A DNA stretch of 64,000 nt, taken from assembly GCA_963989385.1 (NCBI GenBank), contig OZ022511.1:27150503-27214502 (forward strand). Reading direction: 5' to 3'. How positions within the stretch are numbered: the first letter of the stretch is position 1; each line of letters opens with the position of its first letter. Of this stretch, positions 23,038 to 35,360 are shown one piece after another. Position numbers and translations under genes: made by a program. Below the pieces are notes generated by a model. The model had not been told where the DNA came from. It saw nothing but the letters and a program-made list of their open reading frames with translations, and did not search any database. This DNA is from Ctena decussata (Eukaryota > Mollusca > Bivalvia > Lucinida > Lucinidae).

Positions 23038-24529
23038 CGCTATACGCTTTATTTGTAGATTGGGCAAGAATTATCGATTTCAAGCGATTTCATTTGATAC
23101 TCATATAATATGATCAGGTACACGTACGCTGAGCTATGACACGGCCGCTTATCTCCGTCAGCACAACACCGTGTTGTGTATAGGAAAATGTGCAGGAGAT
23201 TTCCGGTGGGTCTGCAGGCGATTCGAAAATAAAGGCCACGAAAGGTAGGTGTCTCGGTTTAAAAGGGATATATTCTTTTCCAGCGTAAAACAAAAGAAAA
23301 GGAAAACGTCATGCAACCCTTCAATCGTTTTTCTATGAATACGGGTCTTGATCGAAGCCAGATTCTCAGTTATACAACAGATTTCCATTTTTTTCCCGGA
23401 GCGAGGTCATGGAGGTGGCCGTTTTGTTGACATGCAAACATTTCAAATTTGCATTCCTGAAGTCGCCGAGTATTTATGTTTTCATCTACCACCTGCATAT
23501 TCAAGGTCTCTCATATAAGTACCAGTTACGAGCCTAAACAGAATTTGCTACCTTCCTTCAGCCCAGATAATGAAAGTTGTTGTGGAATTCGTGATCCAGG
23601 AGTTCGGTGGTGCTGAAGGCGATAGGTGGCGGTGCAGGAGATTGTTTTATGTTGTGCCACCAATGACCGTATTTAACTGTTTTATAACGTAAATAATGTA
23701 GTAGCATGGCATGGTACAGATTCGCACAGCTTTCAGATTCGTACACTTGGCGGTACAATGCCTCTGCTGCATTAAGCATGCTAATTAAAATGAAAATAAC
23801 GACTCCAGCAATCAGGGGATTGAATTATCAGTCAATCATTTCCACTGCAAAGCTTCTGTTAGAACTAAATGGTACGAAAGTAATGCTAGTTTGTCAATTG
23901 GGTACTTACATTTGTCCCACTTTCTTTGTTTAATTACATTGTGGACACGGCCACCAATCTAGCTCATTCATCGCATATACCAATGGGGCAAAACTTTCTG
24001 TTCCTTATTTTTGAGACCAAAATTCGATAAAACAGGCAATGCTATGCGATGGGACATTCATTGGAATGTTGGACACAGGTATTGGTTTATAAAGAATTTT
24101 ATGCTTGACCATTTGAAATGCTTTGTAGCGGAGAAAAGGGCACTTTCTCCAACTTCAACGCAGATTCTCCTTTCAGTCTGTGATCCAGAGCATTACTTTT
24201 AAGGTATGTTGTAGGTCGAAATCAAGGTTATCGCATAGCATTGTCGGGTTCAAAAAAGTGGTTACTAACAAGAAAAAAAAAACAATTTTAGAGAATTCAA
24301 GGTCCATCTCATTCATACTGCAAACAATGAGTGAGATAGACCTTAAATTCTATAAAAGCTTTAAATTTTCTTGTTAGTGAATAATTTTTTAAATCTGATA
24401 GTGCGATGTGATTACCTCGATTACTCCAGTATCAGCTAGAAGGGAGTAGAGGGTAGGTAGGGGTATTAAGTGAAAACTGACATATCATAATCTATTTTTC
24501 ATATATTTTATCGTGTCATTTTGTTTGTT

Positions 24530-24605
24530 GTTGATGCTTAACGTCTCAGTCAACAATTTTTCAGTCATGTCGGGACAAAGCCGCCGCTTCCTGAGCTCAA
24601 TAGTG
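24530..24605 (-). repeat. SINE-like fragment
   Basis: TTGTTGATGCTTAACGTCTC and GTCATGTCGGGACAAAGCCGCC resemble the reverse of the 3' part of the SINE body (compare 48430-48480) but are diverged. Probably a related older family. Confidence 0.4.
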
Positions 24606-25060
24606 ATATTGTATACCTAGTTGCTCACGGGGTCGTTTTGTGGCATGTCACTTTGATAGAGACCACCGAAACAGATAACTTGTTTTCAAAAAGCATGACC
24701 CAAACAAAGATTCATCCTGCAACACATGTTTTGGGCCTTTGGTGGCACAACATAAAACAATCTCCTGCACCGTCACCTATCGCCTTCAGCACCACCGATC
24801 TCCTGGATCACGAATTCCACAACAACTTTCATTATCTGGGCTGAAGGAAGGTAGCAAATTCTGTTTAGGCTCGTAACTGGTACTTATATGAGAGACCTTG
24901 AATATACAGGTGATAGATGAAAACATAAATACTCGGCGACTTCAGGAATGCAAATTTGAAATGTTTCCATGTCAACAAAACGGCCACCTCCATGACCTCG
25001 CTCCGGGAAAAAATGGAAACCAGTTGTATAACTGAGAATCTGGCTTCGATCAAGACTCGT

Positions 25061-25383
25061 GAGGTTGGGCCTGTAAAATCGATTTAAGCCCCCCAGTAAA
25101 TAATTACTGACCGTTCCAAGGCGGTAGTTCTGTTGTGGTTCTCTGTTGCCTGTTTTTGGTGTCAGAGTTTCTGTGATGTTTTACCTTATGTATATTCTTA
25201 TTATTTTTGGTTCGGTTTGGGTTGCTGAGTGGCCACCTTTTGGGAACAAGCTGCTCACTCGGTTGGCCATATGTTCTCTGTATCTTGATTATTTGTAATC
25301 TTAGTTGTTTCCAACTATGGTTTGAGGGCTGGATTTGGATTTTGATTGTTTCAGTTCCTGGTCTTTGCATACTTTTTACTCGT
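25061..25383. mobile_element. Short insertion with 6-bp target duplication
   Basis: The left arm of the surrounding inverted repeat lacks this segment, so its limits are clear. ACTCGT occurs at 25055-25060 and 25378-25383. The right end is T-rich. Size and structure suggest a SINE or other short retroelement; its internal promoter was not identified. Confidence 0.65.
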
Positions 25384-25660
25384 ATTCGTAGAAAAACGAT
25401 TGAAGGGTTGCATGACATTTTCCTTTTCTTTTGTTTTACGCTGGAAAAGAATATATCCCTTTTAAACCGAGACACCTATCTTTCGTGACCTTTATTTTCG
25501 AATCGCCTGCAGAACCACCGGAAATCTCCTGCACATTTTCCTATACACAACACGGTATTGTGCTGACGGAGATAAGCGGCCGTGTATGAGATTCTTCTCT
25601 GTCAAATAATAAGAGAAACAAGCCCGGACGGTTCTTATACACACCTGGTTCAAGTGCAAC

Positions 25661-25744
25661 ATGAGGCTGTTTCGTAAAAGGAGATATATTGGTCCTGCAT
25701 TGCTGATTTTGCTTGTCACAGTGTACTATTTTTATGACTCACAG
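25661..25744 (+). CDS. HtrL/YibB-like glycosyltransferase, signal-anchor exon
   Basis: ATG at 25661 opens 28 codons: MRLFRKRRYIG, a hydrophobic stretch PALLILLVTVYYFY, then DSQ, ending at donor CAG|GTAAAT (25745). A short basic N-terminus followed by one membrane helix is the layout of type II Golgi/ER glycosyltransferases. The exon ends in phase 0 and the exon at 54312 begins in phase 0 with LHKMSYFF. Joining them would place the anchor about 30 residues before the domain. The join is inferred and spans 28.6 kb; the exon also sits right next to an inverted duplication. Confidence 0.6.
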
Positions 25745-26555
25745 GTAAATGTTTTTTATATCACAATATTCTGATGGAACCTCGACGAGCCTTCAGCGAG
25801 TTTCACAAATTTTCTGATGTGTGGGTGGAAAGTTACGGTAGCCATTTTGGAGTTGTCATGTAGATTCCTGTCTGGGCACTGCAGTGATAAGATTTAGTTT
25901 GTAGGAAGTACCGTGTTGATCCTATTAAGTTTCCCCTGGGGCGTTGCATATTAGGAAAGGGGGTTGGGGCGTTATTTAGAGCCGAAACATATACTAGTAA
26001 ATTAGCCACTGCAAAAGTGTCAGTAATGTATTAAGGCGGGTGGGTGTATTTTCTCGTTTTCTCGGGGGTGGGGTGCGGGTGGGAGGGGGTGCAACTCTAC
26101 TGTTTTTGTTGTTGCTTTTGCCTCTTTTCTGGGTATGCTTACAGAGGAAGCATCTCTATATTTTTGCCTCCTTTCTCAGTGTGGGTCGGCTCTTTGTGTG
26201 TGTGTCGGGGTGGGGGGAGGTGAGTTTACTCCTCCTGGAGCAAATTCTTCTCTTTAAGAGTGGACCAAAGTTCGAAGAGATACCTCATCTATAGGAATGC
26301 ATACAAGTTAATATACTTTTCAGAGGGGAGGCAGGAGCGTTTGTTGGAGCAGGGGAGTTTATTAAGATTAATGCAATAGACGGTTTGAAAAATACACTCA
26401 TATGGATTGACTTTGGGCACTTTCGGCATGATCGCTTACATATCTTTTGGGTGACCCAAGGTTGCCGGAGTGATGACTATATGGGCAATACATGGAATAG
26501 CTAAAGCAATGTTGCTAGTGCTAAGGTTGTCTCCCTTAGAGCTGTTATGATTTTA
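25745..26555 (+). other. Start of glycosyltransferase intron, unassigned
   Basis: GT-rich low-complexity patches (about 26038-26100 and 26190-26222) and no recognisable gene or element. Confidence 0.4.
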
Positions 26556-27147
26556 GGCCTCAGGGGACAGTAAAATCTGCCATTTCTTGTCCCTTGCCGC
26601 AAACAATTTTTGAGCGACTCTTAAACATATAAAATGCACTTCAAGCCAAGATTTCACTAGTTGAATATGTTTTCACTGTAAATAAAAACTAAATGAAGCA
26701 AAAAACATGTGCATCAGCATACTCAGGAACTGTCTTTGCAATGTTTACATTACCCCACCCACCCTATTTCTAGTGCTAAAAAGTGCTCTACTGACCAGGA
26801 GCACATCACATTCTGGAGAAATACCTGCAAGATACTGCCAGTTGGCATATATCCCCTTTTGTTCTTCAAACACATACCTTCAGAAAAACAGTTCTCAAAT
26901 GGGGTAACAACCATGGAGGTTTTTCAATATTTCACAAAGATTGAAGATTGAAGATTGAAGATTTATTAATATTCATGGCCCCCAAGGAGGGGCATGTGAA
27001 GAATAAACATGAATAAACATGATAAACATGATACAAGAAATGATAGATCAGATCCACATTGATTCTCAGCTCAAAAAGTACCATCAAGTGACTAGAAAAC
27101 AACCATATATGACTAGTACCCTTAAACGACCAATCAGACGAAAGACA

Positions 27148-30100
27148 TTACTTGTTAGCCATGTCAAAAAACATAACCACAGATTTACAAAACGTTGCAA
27201 CCTTAGTTAACAACAATACATCTTCAGTATTCATAAGCTCATGAAATTTTAACACATTAGGGTTTTTCCTATACAACAGAGGAATAGTTTTCATACGCTC
27301 TGTCTTAAAATATGAACAGTTGAACAAATAATGAAATTCGTCCCCCAGGTCTCCAGTCTTACATAATTTACAGTTCCTTCGTGCTCGCTCTAACTTTGAA
27401 AACCTCCCATATTCAATGGGCAATCTATGATTCATACACCTAAATCTTGAAAAATACATCCCCAAATTTAAGGGCAATTTGGAGAGATATTTTTCACACT
27501 GGTACTCAGTTTTATACAAACGATAATTCAAACACTTACTCATTTCATCAGTCTGATCACGCCATGACTGAATATATAACTGTCTTAAACCTTTATCAAC
27601 CATAGCCTTCAAATTGTTCATTTTAGTAAAATTGAATTGCCTATCCCAAAACTCATCAAGACCCAAATTTCTTAATGTAGTTCTTATGGTATCTAACCAT
27701 TGAGAATGAAATTCTCCACTTGAGTCCAGCTGAAAAAGTACTCTATATAATGTAAAAGCTAACTTATCTTTCTTTCCACATAAAATTTTAGCCCAAAAGC
27801 TAACCATCCTACTTTTAATGAGTATTTGCATTGGAAATCTACCCAATTCACCATATACCATAACTTTTGGTGTACTGGCCTTCAAATGCAGCAACCGCTT
27901 ACAGTACCTAAAATGAAACGATTCGATCAAATCACAATTCTCATATCCCCAAATCTCCGAACCATAAAGAAGAATTGGAGCAATCATATGATCAAACAAT
28001 TTTAGTTGAATATCAACCGGCAAATTTAATTTTCTTGATTTTCTGATCACTGCAAAAGAAGCTCGTCTAGCTTGTTCAATTAGTTGAGATCTAGCCTTAA
28101 AAAATTTACCTTTCCGATCGAATGTCATTCCAAGATAACTGAAATCGGTCTCAACGTCTAAGGCCTTACCATCATATCTAAATACATGATCAGTTTGATA
28201 ATTTGATTTATCAAAAACAACTATCTTAGTTTTTGCAGGATTAACAGATAAATTCCAAGTCTTACAGTATAAAAACATAGCATTAAGAGCTGATTGTAAC
28301 TCATCCGCTGACTCCGCCAAAAGTACAGTATCATCGGCATATAACAGCAAATACAATCTCATATAAACTTCAACTTCATGAGTATCAAGTGTTTGATGCA
28401 CCAAATTGGTAACATGTTCTAAACCATTAAAGGAGCGTGATAAAAAGTCATTAAGATCATTCAGAAACAGGGAAAATAAAATTGGTGATAAATTCTCACC
28501 CTGACGCACTCCGACACCACTTTTGAAAAATTCTGAATTACAACCATTGACCTTAATACATGATTTAGCTTGAGCATACATGTTTCTAATAAGTACAAAA
28601 AACTTCCCATCTACTGAACTCCTTAAAAGTTTATGCCACAATGCTGCCCTATCAACGGAATCAAATGCCTTTTTTATAATCAATGAAGGCACAAAATAAT
28701 TTCTTTTTCTTAAACAGAAATAAATCAATAAGACATTTCAGGTTAAATAAATGATCATTAGTACCATATGTCTTTCTAAAACCTGCCTGCTCTTCACCCA
28801 AAATACCATAAGATTCCAAAAAACCATTTAATCGAGTGTTTAGAATAGATGTAAACAACTTACCCATACAACTTAAAATTGTGATGCCCCGATAATTATC
28901 TGGGTTCTCCCTACTTCCTTTTTTCTTAAAAATTGGAACAATAAAACCTTTTGTCCAGGCTTCTGGAACACGACCAGTATCAAGTACAATGTTAAACAGC
29001 CGAACGTAAATCTGCATAAAAACAGACTCTGAAGCTTTGATAAACTCATTACGTATAGAATCATCGGCACATGCTTTATGATTCTTAAGGCCCTTAATGG
29101 CCTGCTTGATTTCAAGTTCAGAAATTTTTCTGTTTAACTCTGCATTGCACTGAGAGACCTGTTCCATAGAAATATCAGGATATTCAGATTCTTGCTCTTG
29201 GTTAAGACCTTTAAAATGCTCATAAAAAGCATCAACAGAAACATCGTTCAGAACTTTCTTAGAGTCACAACTTCTATTAATAATAGACCAATATGCTTTG
29301 GGGTTTGTAGTCTGTAAATCTCTTAATTTTTTAATAACATTATTTTGATAAGTTTTAAACTGCTTGTTAATAGCTCTTTTGTATGCTCTACTGGCATTCA
29401 CCATATTCAATCTACTTTCAGCTGATTTCTGACGCCTATTGTAATTCTTTGAACGATGATATTCCTTTCTAAGCATCTTACACTCATTGTTATACCAAGG
29501 TTTTCTTGCAGCGCCATCAACGTTGTTGCGATCAACAACGTCAATAATGTTGCCAGAAATCTCAGCAGCATTGTACAAAATCTTATTACATCTTTCAACT
29601 AAAGTATCAACACTAATATTACCATCATTATTATTCATAAATGCATCCATAGAAGTGCACACTTCCCCTACCTCAGCCATATCAATGCTTTCAGCAAATG
29701 CAGTATGACTATCATTTTTCCAAATAATTTTTTTGCGTACCCCCTCAGTAGCATTACTCTTGGTAATCTCATTACGGTCCATACTATCTTCACTAAAACC
29801 ATCAACATGTAAAACTAAAGGACAGTGAACATCACTTAAAATACTATCAAAATCTAACACCTGAAAGTCAATAATTGACCGTATTAGGTTGGGTGAAGTA
29901 ATAATATAATCCACAACACTCGCATCTTTACATGTAAAAAGGCCTACATTTTTATCCATTCCATAACGCCCATTCAAAATATGAACGCCAAAATATTTGC
30001 ATAGCTCAATCAATCTACGCCCATAATTATTTATCTTTTTGTCACAGCTAACCCTATCAGTAATAGACAACGTATTTTGACTATAACTGAAGTCTAATAT

Positions 30101-30891
30101 GTCAGTATCAATATTAAGGTTGTGAAAAATGTCCTCATCAACCGAAAGTGTGTCATCAAGATCCGAAGTGCGGGCATTGAAGTCACCAAGTAAGCAAATA
30201 TCAGCATTTTCATGTTCTGTTATGAAAGCCATTAAATCATTCTCAAGTGTGACAAAACAGTCAAGAGAACAGTGATGTGAACCCTCAGGTGAAATATAAA
30301 TTCCACCACAAATAATGTCTTTTTTAACTAAAGGTCTTTTAATTTTGAACCATACTGCATCAGATGATCCCCCTTCTAAAATATCAACATGTTTGCAAAG
30401 CTCAGATCGAATAAGCACTGCAATACCCCCACTTCTCACCCCCTTCTTACTATTTCTATTCAATGTAAAAATATCGTACCCATTAACAATTTTGTTTCAA
30501 CTAAACAAATAACATCAAACATATTTACAAAGTAAAAAAATTCAGAGAATTTTGATTTGCTAAGCACTCCACAAATGTTCAGTGTCGCAAATTTTAATAT
30601 TTTGCTGCCGTCATTGTCCATAAAGTCTGATAAATTGACAACAATAGGTTGCTCAAGATTGTTAGAAATATCTCCAGAATCTGACTGATCCGACGAATCA
30701 GCAGAACTAGACTGATTCAAAGAATCAGTAAAACTAGACTGATCCAAAGAATCAGCAAAACTTGACTTATTTACTCTATCATTGCCTGCTAAGTTCCTAA
30801 GATTGTTAGAGATATCTCCAGAATTCAACTGATCCGACGAATCAGCAAAACTAGACCGATACAAAGAATCAACAAAACTAGACTGATCCAA
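27148..30891 (-). pseudogene. LINE endonuclease-reverse transcriptase ORF with two frameshifts
   Basis: Three consecutive frames read as one protein. Frame 1 (30891-30460) holds the Ser/Asp repeat region and the start of the endonuclease (LKFATLNICG, then VETK). Frame 2 (30463-28661) carries GDFNARTSDLDD, VVDYIITSP, SDVHCPLVLHV, then RT motifs NYRGITILSCMGKLF and EEQAGFR. Frame 3 (28728-27148) carries KKAFDSVDR, GVRQGENLSPILF, YADD and a C-terminal CKLC...HYLFNC finger-like motif. The breaks are one missing A in a short A-run near 30489-30494 and one extra base next to an A6 run near 28668-28675. Both are single-base changes at homopolymers, so decay is recent or partly due to sequencing. About 1,200 residues in total. 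Confidence 0.85.
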
Positions 30892-30973
30892 AGAATCAGC
30901 AAAACTTGACTTATTTACTCTATTACTGCCTGCTAAGTTCTTGTGCGACGAATCAGCAAAACTAGACTGATTA
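30660..30973 (-). repeat. Coding minisatellite, ~30-bp units (DQSSFADSL)
   Basis: About 30-bp units encode D-Q-S-S-F-A-D-S-L/S variants. A higher-order ~135-bp block (repeat units plus a NNLRNLAGN.RVNKSSF spacer) is itself repeated about twice. This low-complexity acidic Ser-rich region precedes the endonuclease domain of the LINE. Confidence 0.8.
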
Positions 30974-31799
30974 AAAAAGCAACAGGAAGTCGTCTATTGT
31001 GACAATGACAAGCCGCTCTTCAATTTGGAGATTCCCCTGACCATGGGAACTATCAGAAAGTTTCGTATCCTTCTCCAGCTGACATAACTAACCTTCCTAC
31101 CAGCTTACAAATTAAAGAAACATTCAAATACCTCATTTGATTAGAGCAACCATGCTGTTTTTAACCCTCTATCTAAGAGTATGATTTTTCTGACCACTGC
31201 CAATACGAAACTGTCCCCTGATGCCTTAGCTCGCCTGTACGAATGTACAGGAAGAGCTATTGCACTACCTCCGGCGTCGGCGTTAGCAAAATGTTTAAGG
31301 TGAGGTGGGAGTAATTCAGCGCCGCCGTGCGGCAGTTTCTGTCGCAGCGTTACGTAATGACGTCAAACGTTCCGTTTAATAAAAACAAGATGGCGTCAAC
31401 GTTAGCCGCTTCTGTGATCACTACTCACAAAATGCATGGAGGCTGAGCGCTGGGTGAAATTTAAAGGAAATAGAAAGTGCCGTAGAGACAAAAATCTGAA
31501 AAAAGTATAGCTAGTTTTCCATGGGGAGAAAGCTGTTCTCTGACAGTTTCTCGTCAGTTTGTTAGACGGAGTTTGCAGCTGTTGAGTTGCAATAATTTTA
31601 TTTCAAATTTTCATACGACAACAAAGGCTCGTGAAATTAAATCCAGAAACGTACAAACAGTAGTCAGATCACGCACTTTACAGTTAACATGGTAGCAGTC
31701 ATAGACAGTCGTTTTCATACCACCCACACTTAAAATACTAATCAGCAAAAGTTATGCCAAATTTCAGTTATATTAAAAATCTTAGATTGTCCCTAGCAT

Positions 31800-33185
31800 C
31801 AAGGCCGTCGCCGACGGTCCGGCCGGTCCGGCTATAGCCGGACCACTTTTTTGAGCGAGCGTATAACTGGCGTGACATTACTTTCATTTAAATATTTTTT
31901 TACCGCGATCATTAAATGTGCCGTTGCACTCGCTCAACGCACGCAAGAAAAGAAAAAAATAAATAAAACTTTTTTATAAAGGCCTAATGAACAATACAAG
32001 GCAGAAGTAGGTAGTTTATCTCAGTAATGAACAGACTCGCTGTTAGGAAATGCTGACATGGATTCATTCCGCTGAGCCTCTTGGAGACCATTTTTATGAG
32101 AATCGAAACATCTCATCTCAGCATTTCTCTGGGCACCAAACAGTAAGCATCTCCAGCAAGTCATGAAAGTTCAATTACTGATCTGATTTTTGGTTGTTGC
32201 TTCTGTGGAGGTAATTACCAATAGGCTGGGACCTTGGGATGAATTGTTATCAGTAAAACAATAATTGAACAATAGCGCCGCCCACTTACGGTCTCAAACC
32301 GGGTAGTATTCGAGTAGGATCTAGGTCTTTAAGAATTTATATTCATTACATGAATATCCTAAAAGAATTAGACATCAAAGATGAAGCCGCGTGAGATATA
32401 AACATGTTTATTGGGTGCCTTTATCCTATATGCAACAGTTCAGTTAATTTGTTGGTTCATCAAATCTCACATAGGTAGTTATATCACAGGGTTATAAAAC
32501 GGCGGGCAATCTATGTTGTATAGAATAAAATTAATATCAATGTGTTTAATGCTGTATGAAATAAATAGCTTATGGGAAACTAACATGCATACAGACTCTT
32601 TTGAACACTACAGACGTATTCAAATTCTGAAAAAGTATTTGCATAATTCATGAATACTCCATCACGCATCAGTTCCAAATCAGCAAAAGACGTTCAAATT
32701 CCAAAATGGGCCTTTGTTACGCAAGTTTTCAGTATTCATGGTTCGCAATTCGACTAAAGTAGTGTCGTGGGAATATTTTATCAAACCTAACCGTCGCATA
32801 AAGTTGGTGGTTGCCACCGCCTGACGAGACTTGCCGACGGATCGAAATAATTAATATTTGTTTGTTTTAATGTTTTGGCTATCAGAACTAAACCAGTCTG
32901 TATTAACAGAAAGTCAGCTCTAATTCCTCGATGATCTTTACGAATTTATTTATAAAATAATAATAATAATGATAATAATAATAATGATAAACGCACCTAC
33001 AAACTTTCAGAATGTAGTAATTTTCTCGGGAGAGATCTCCCGAAACCCACCCGAAACCCCCATCACCCCCCCCCCCCTCCAAAAAGAAAAAAAACGGGAT
33101 TTTTCGCTCTCGTGCTTCCTCTCTCGTGCCTTCGGTACGCGCAAATACATGGCCGGACCACTTTTCACGAGCCGGCGACGGCGCT
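31800..33185. mobile_element. Insertion inside the TTAA element (CCGGACCAC ends)
   Basis: The related copy at the left edge of the window reads straight through GCCAGGCGG..CAAATGCTAGGGAC. Here the CTAGCAT and GAGCATTTGACC parts are separated by ~1.4 kb. The insert begins with GCCGTCGCCGACGGTCCGGC and ends with CGAGCCGGCGACGGC, both next to GCCGGACCAC. AGCAT is repeated at both edges. It contains (TAA)n-like and C-run sequence and no gene. Confidence 0.5.
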
Positions 33186-33442
33186 GAGCATTTGACCAAC
33201 GCCAGGCGGCCGTATCAACGTCAATGCAATGTAGTCAGAATCTTTTATCGACGTTGATACGTACGATAATTCAACGATCTGGACTGTCAACAAGCTAAAA
33301 ACAATGTGACGTTTCTTTTTCCAGGCCTAGTCTTTCACTCTTCTGTCTTTCATTTCTTCTTTCTGTTGCAAGGGTATATCAAAGAGTCGTTTTATTGCAT
33401 CTCCTACACATTAAAGCGAATCCAAGCTACCTATCATTTTTA

Positions 33443-33468
33443 CAGAGAGAGAGAGAGAAAGAGAGAGT
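33443..33468 (+). repeat. (GA)n microsatellite
   Basis: A short imperfect GA/GAAA tract within the TTAA element. Confidence 0.8.
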
Positions 33469-34306
33469 CCGAAGTCCAGTCGTTGGGACGCTAGGTTATA
33501 AAGCAGAGCATTATATGTTCTTTCTTGCGTTGGGTTAGGAACCGGAAAACTTGACTCGCTTACACTGTACAAACGACAAGTGGAAATATTCGGATGTCAT
33601 AACACGTGGAAGCCCCCTAAGATGTTGCTTCTGAGAGTTTGTCAACTCGGGCGCGCGTCAACTGTAAACAGTTAAGACGCCTTATGCGGAGATTGGCAGA
33701 AAAGTGAATTATATCTGTCTTCATCCTGCACTTTCTCGAAGATGACAATCATACGTGATAAAAGTCTAGACAAATTTTGCCGGTAGCCAACAAAAAGCGA
33801 TAGTTGATATGTGGCGCGAAAAGTTAAGTAACGTTAACGTCACCTTGCGCAACGTTAACATTTCAGTCTACAGAGACGGCAAGCTGGGCACATTAGCTCA
33901 AAAGTTAAGTCGGCGACCTACTATTTTTATTGCTTTAATGTAAGCTTCTATCATTGGGCCATATTGTGTTAGTTTTTGAAGAAAAAAAATGTGTTTTGTT
34001 TTATCAGAATGAAGGTTTTTATCCAAGAGTGATGAGCAAAAAAAGTGCGTTTTCCATAGAACGCCATTATAACGTCGGGTCGAACATGTGGAAAAATGGA
34101 CGTTTTCGACGTCAGATATATTGAAAACTACATCGGCGACCCCCCTATTTTATTACATTTTCTGAAAGAGGGACTGAAAATGTACAATATAAGGAAGTAT
34201 GAATAAAATCATGTGTTTTGTCAATTACTCCCACCTCACCTTAAGTTTTACGTTAAAGTTTTTTTAGGTGATTGGCAAGGCGCTGTCAGGCGAGCTATCC
34301 TGTCCC

Positions 34307-35360
34307 GCTGACAGGTCTTGTTATCTATACCTTGCTGATACACCCCTAGGTTAACTATGTTTATACAAGGGACATTACGAGACGAAAAAGAGCTGTTGCG
34401 AAACGAAAAAAAGTCATAGTTACCAAACGACCTGGTCATCAGGTCGTTTGGTAACTATACCTCTTTTCGTTTCGTCTCGGCGTTTTTTTCGTTTCATAAC
34501 ATCCTTGAAAACATAATTAATCAGGTGTGTGATAGAGATTTTCGAAATAAAAAGAATTTGATTTGAATTTGATTTGATTTGTATTTAACGGTACGAGTTT
34601 AAAATTTTGTTTCGTCTTTTTTTTTCTGTTTTACATGTACTGCTATTCGAGGCATATAAAGTTATCTCATTTCGCATGGCGTCTTTTCGTCTTTTCGTAT
34701 GGCGTCTTTTCGCGGCGAAAAGACGAAAGGGCGAAATGGCACAAACCAGCCACCATACATTTTGTACACGGTCGGTAATCACTGTATCCGACAAACGCAG
34801 TAATTTCGTACTGTAAGTGGGTGTTTAAAAATCAAGTAAACATCTGCTGTTTTCAGTTTTTGACAAAGTGAAATTTGGCAAAGACGGTATTTAGTAAATG
34901 CTGCGAATTTCATTAAATTCGGTCTTGCTTGTACCTTTGGCTTTGCGAAAGTATTTAACTTTTTCTGACTGTACCCACACTATATAGTATTGCGGACACT
35001 GAACCAGTTATTGCGTACACGTAATATAATGACCTCACGTTTACTGGGCCATTGCGCGCAACAAGAAACAGTAGGAGCACGGACAGGAGAAAGCTTAATA
35101 TCCCAGCAAAGTTACGACCGAGGCCCTTTTCGACTCGAACTAAAGTTCCTACCATAGTAGTATTTTTGGGCATGCGCACTTGCATTACCAGTCGAACGCC
35201 AAAGTTGCTACAATAGTAGATTGTCATGGAAACGGAAATAAATACTGTGCATTTGATAGCCTTTTCCATGCATGTCGTCTTTAAAACGATAATTTAATAG
35301 ATTAAATGATAAAATGTGCCCTAAAATAATGGAAAAGAAACAACTCAGTAAAACAAATAC
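34307..35360. other. Intron DNA with TTCGTCTTTTCG-type hairpins
   Basis: A hairpin at 34408-34456 (ATAGTTACCAAACGACCTG / CAGGTCGTTTGGTAACTAT) lies in a larger inverted context of CGAAACGAAAAA and TTTCGTTTCG motifs. 34676-34740 repeats GGCGTCTTTTCG in both orientations. About 35108-35220 holds CGACTCGAACTAAAGTTCC.AC repeats that recur in inverse near 53340-53395. No gene. Confidence 0.5.

Larger units (their letters stand above)
23139..25585. repeat. 0.53-kb inverted duplication, arms 23139-23672 and 24739-25585
   Basis: The arms match nearly base for base in opposite orientation. Outer ends are ACACGGCCGCTTATCTCCGT / ACGGAGATAAGCGGCCGTGT. The inner limits are GTTGTGCCACCAA / TTGGTGGCACAAC, around a 1.07-kb unique spacer. 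The right arm is interrupted by a 323-bp insertion. The right outer end is 76 bp upstream of the glycosyltransferase start codon. A short frame (IAFSTT.LLDHEFHNNFHYLG) is preserved in both arms, but no family is recognised. Confidence 0.85.
26939..30975 (-). mobile_element. Non-LTR retrotransposon (LINE), APE/RT type
   Basis: On the minus strand: a 5' coding minisatellite, an apurinic-type endonuclease, a reverse transcriptase, a C-terminal zinc-finger-like region, a short 3' UTR and a 3' tail of (CTTCAAT)n repeats at 26939-26962. A microsatellite-like tail instead of poly(A) fits several LINE clades; I do not assign one. No target duplication was found, and the 5' end at about 30975 is uncertain. 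Confidence 0.85.
26556..31222. mobile_element. Possible TIR element enclosing a LINE
   Basis: GGCCTCAGGGGACAGT at the left and ACTGTCCCCTGATGCC at the right (31207-31222) are inverted and bordered by TTA on both sides, which fits a TWA-target element. The match is short (about 16 bp with one mismatch), so this is tentative. The LINE below makes up most of the interior. Confidence 0.35.
31299..34240. mobile_element. TTAA-target DNA element, 2,942 bp
   Basis: Ends GGTGAGGTGGGAGTAATT and AATTACTCCCACCTCACC are perfect inverted repeats, flanked by TTAA (31295-31298 and 34241-34244). The first ~500 bp match the inverse of 1-627. Target and ends fit Kolobok or piggyBac. No transposase frame is seen, so it is non-autonomous or gutted. 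A further insertion (about 31800-33185) lies inside. Confidence 0.85.
31223..34306. mobile_element. Small MITE split by a larger insertion (halves 31223-31298 and 34241-34306)
   Basis: Left half AGCTCGCCTGTACGAATGTA ... GCAAAATGTTTAAG and right half TTAAGTTTTACGTTAAAG ... GCGCTGTCAGGCGAGCTATC join at TTAA to give the uninterrupted element seen at 50850-50982 in the opposite orientation. The intact paralogue shows exactly where the insertion occurred. Confidence 0.85.

Noticed and set aside
32903..33199. 98-codon minus-strand frame with basic and Gly-rich stretches
   Set aside because: It is the translation of C-run, (TAA)n-like and CCGGACCAC-end sequence of the insertion at 31800-33185.
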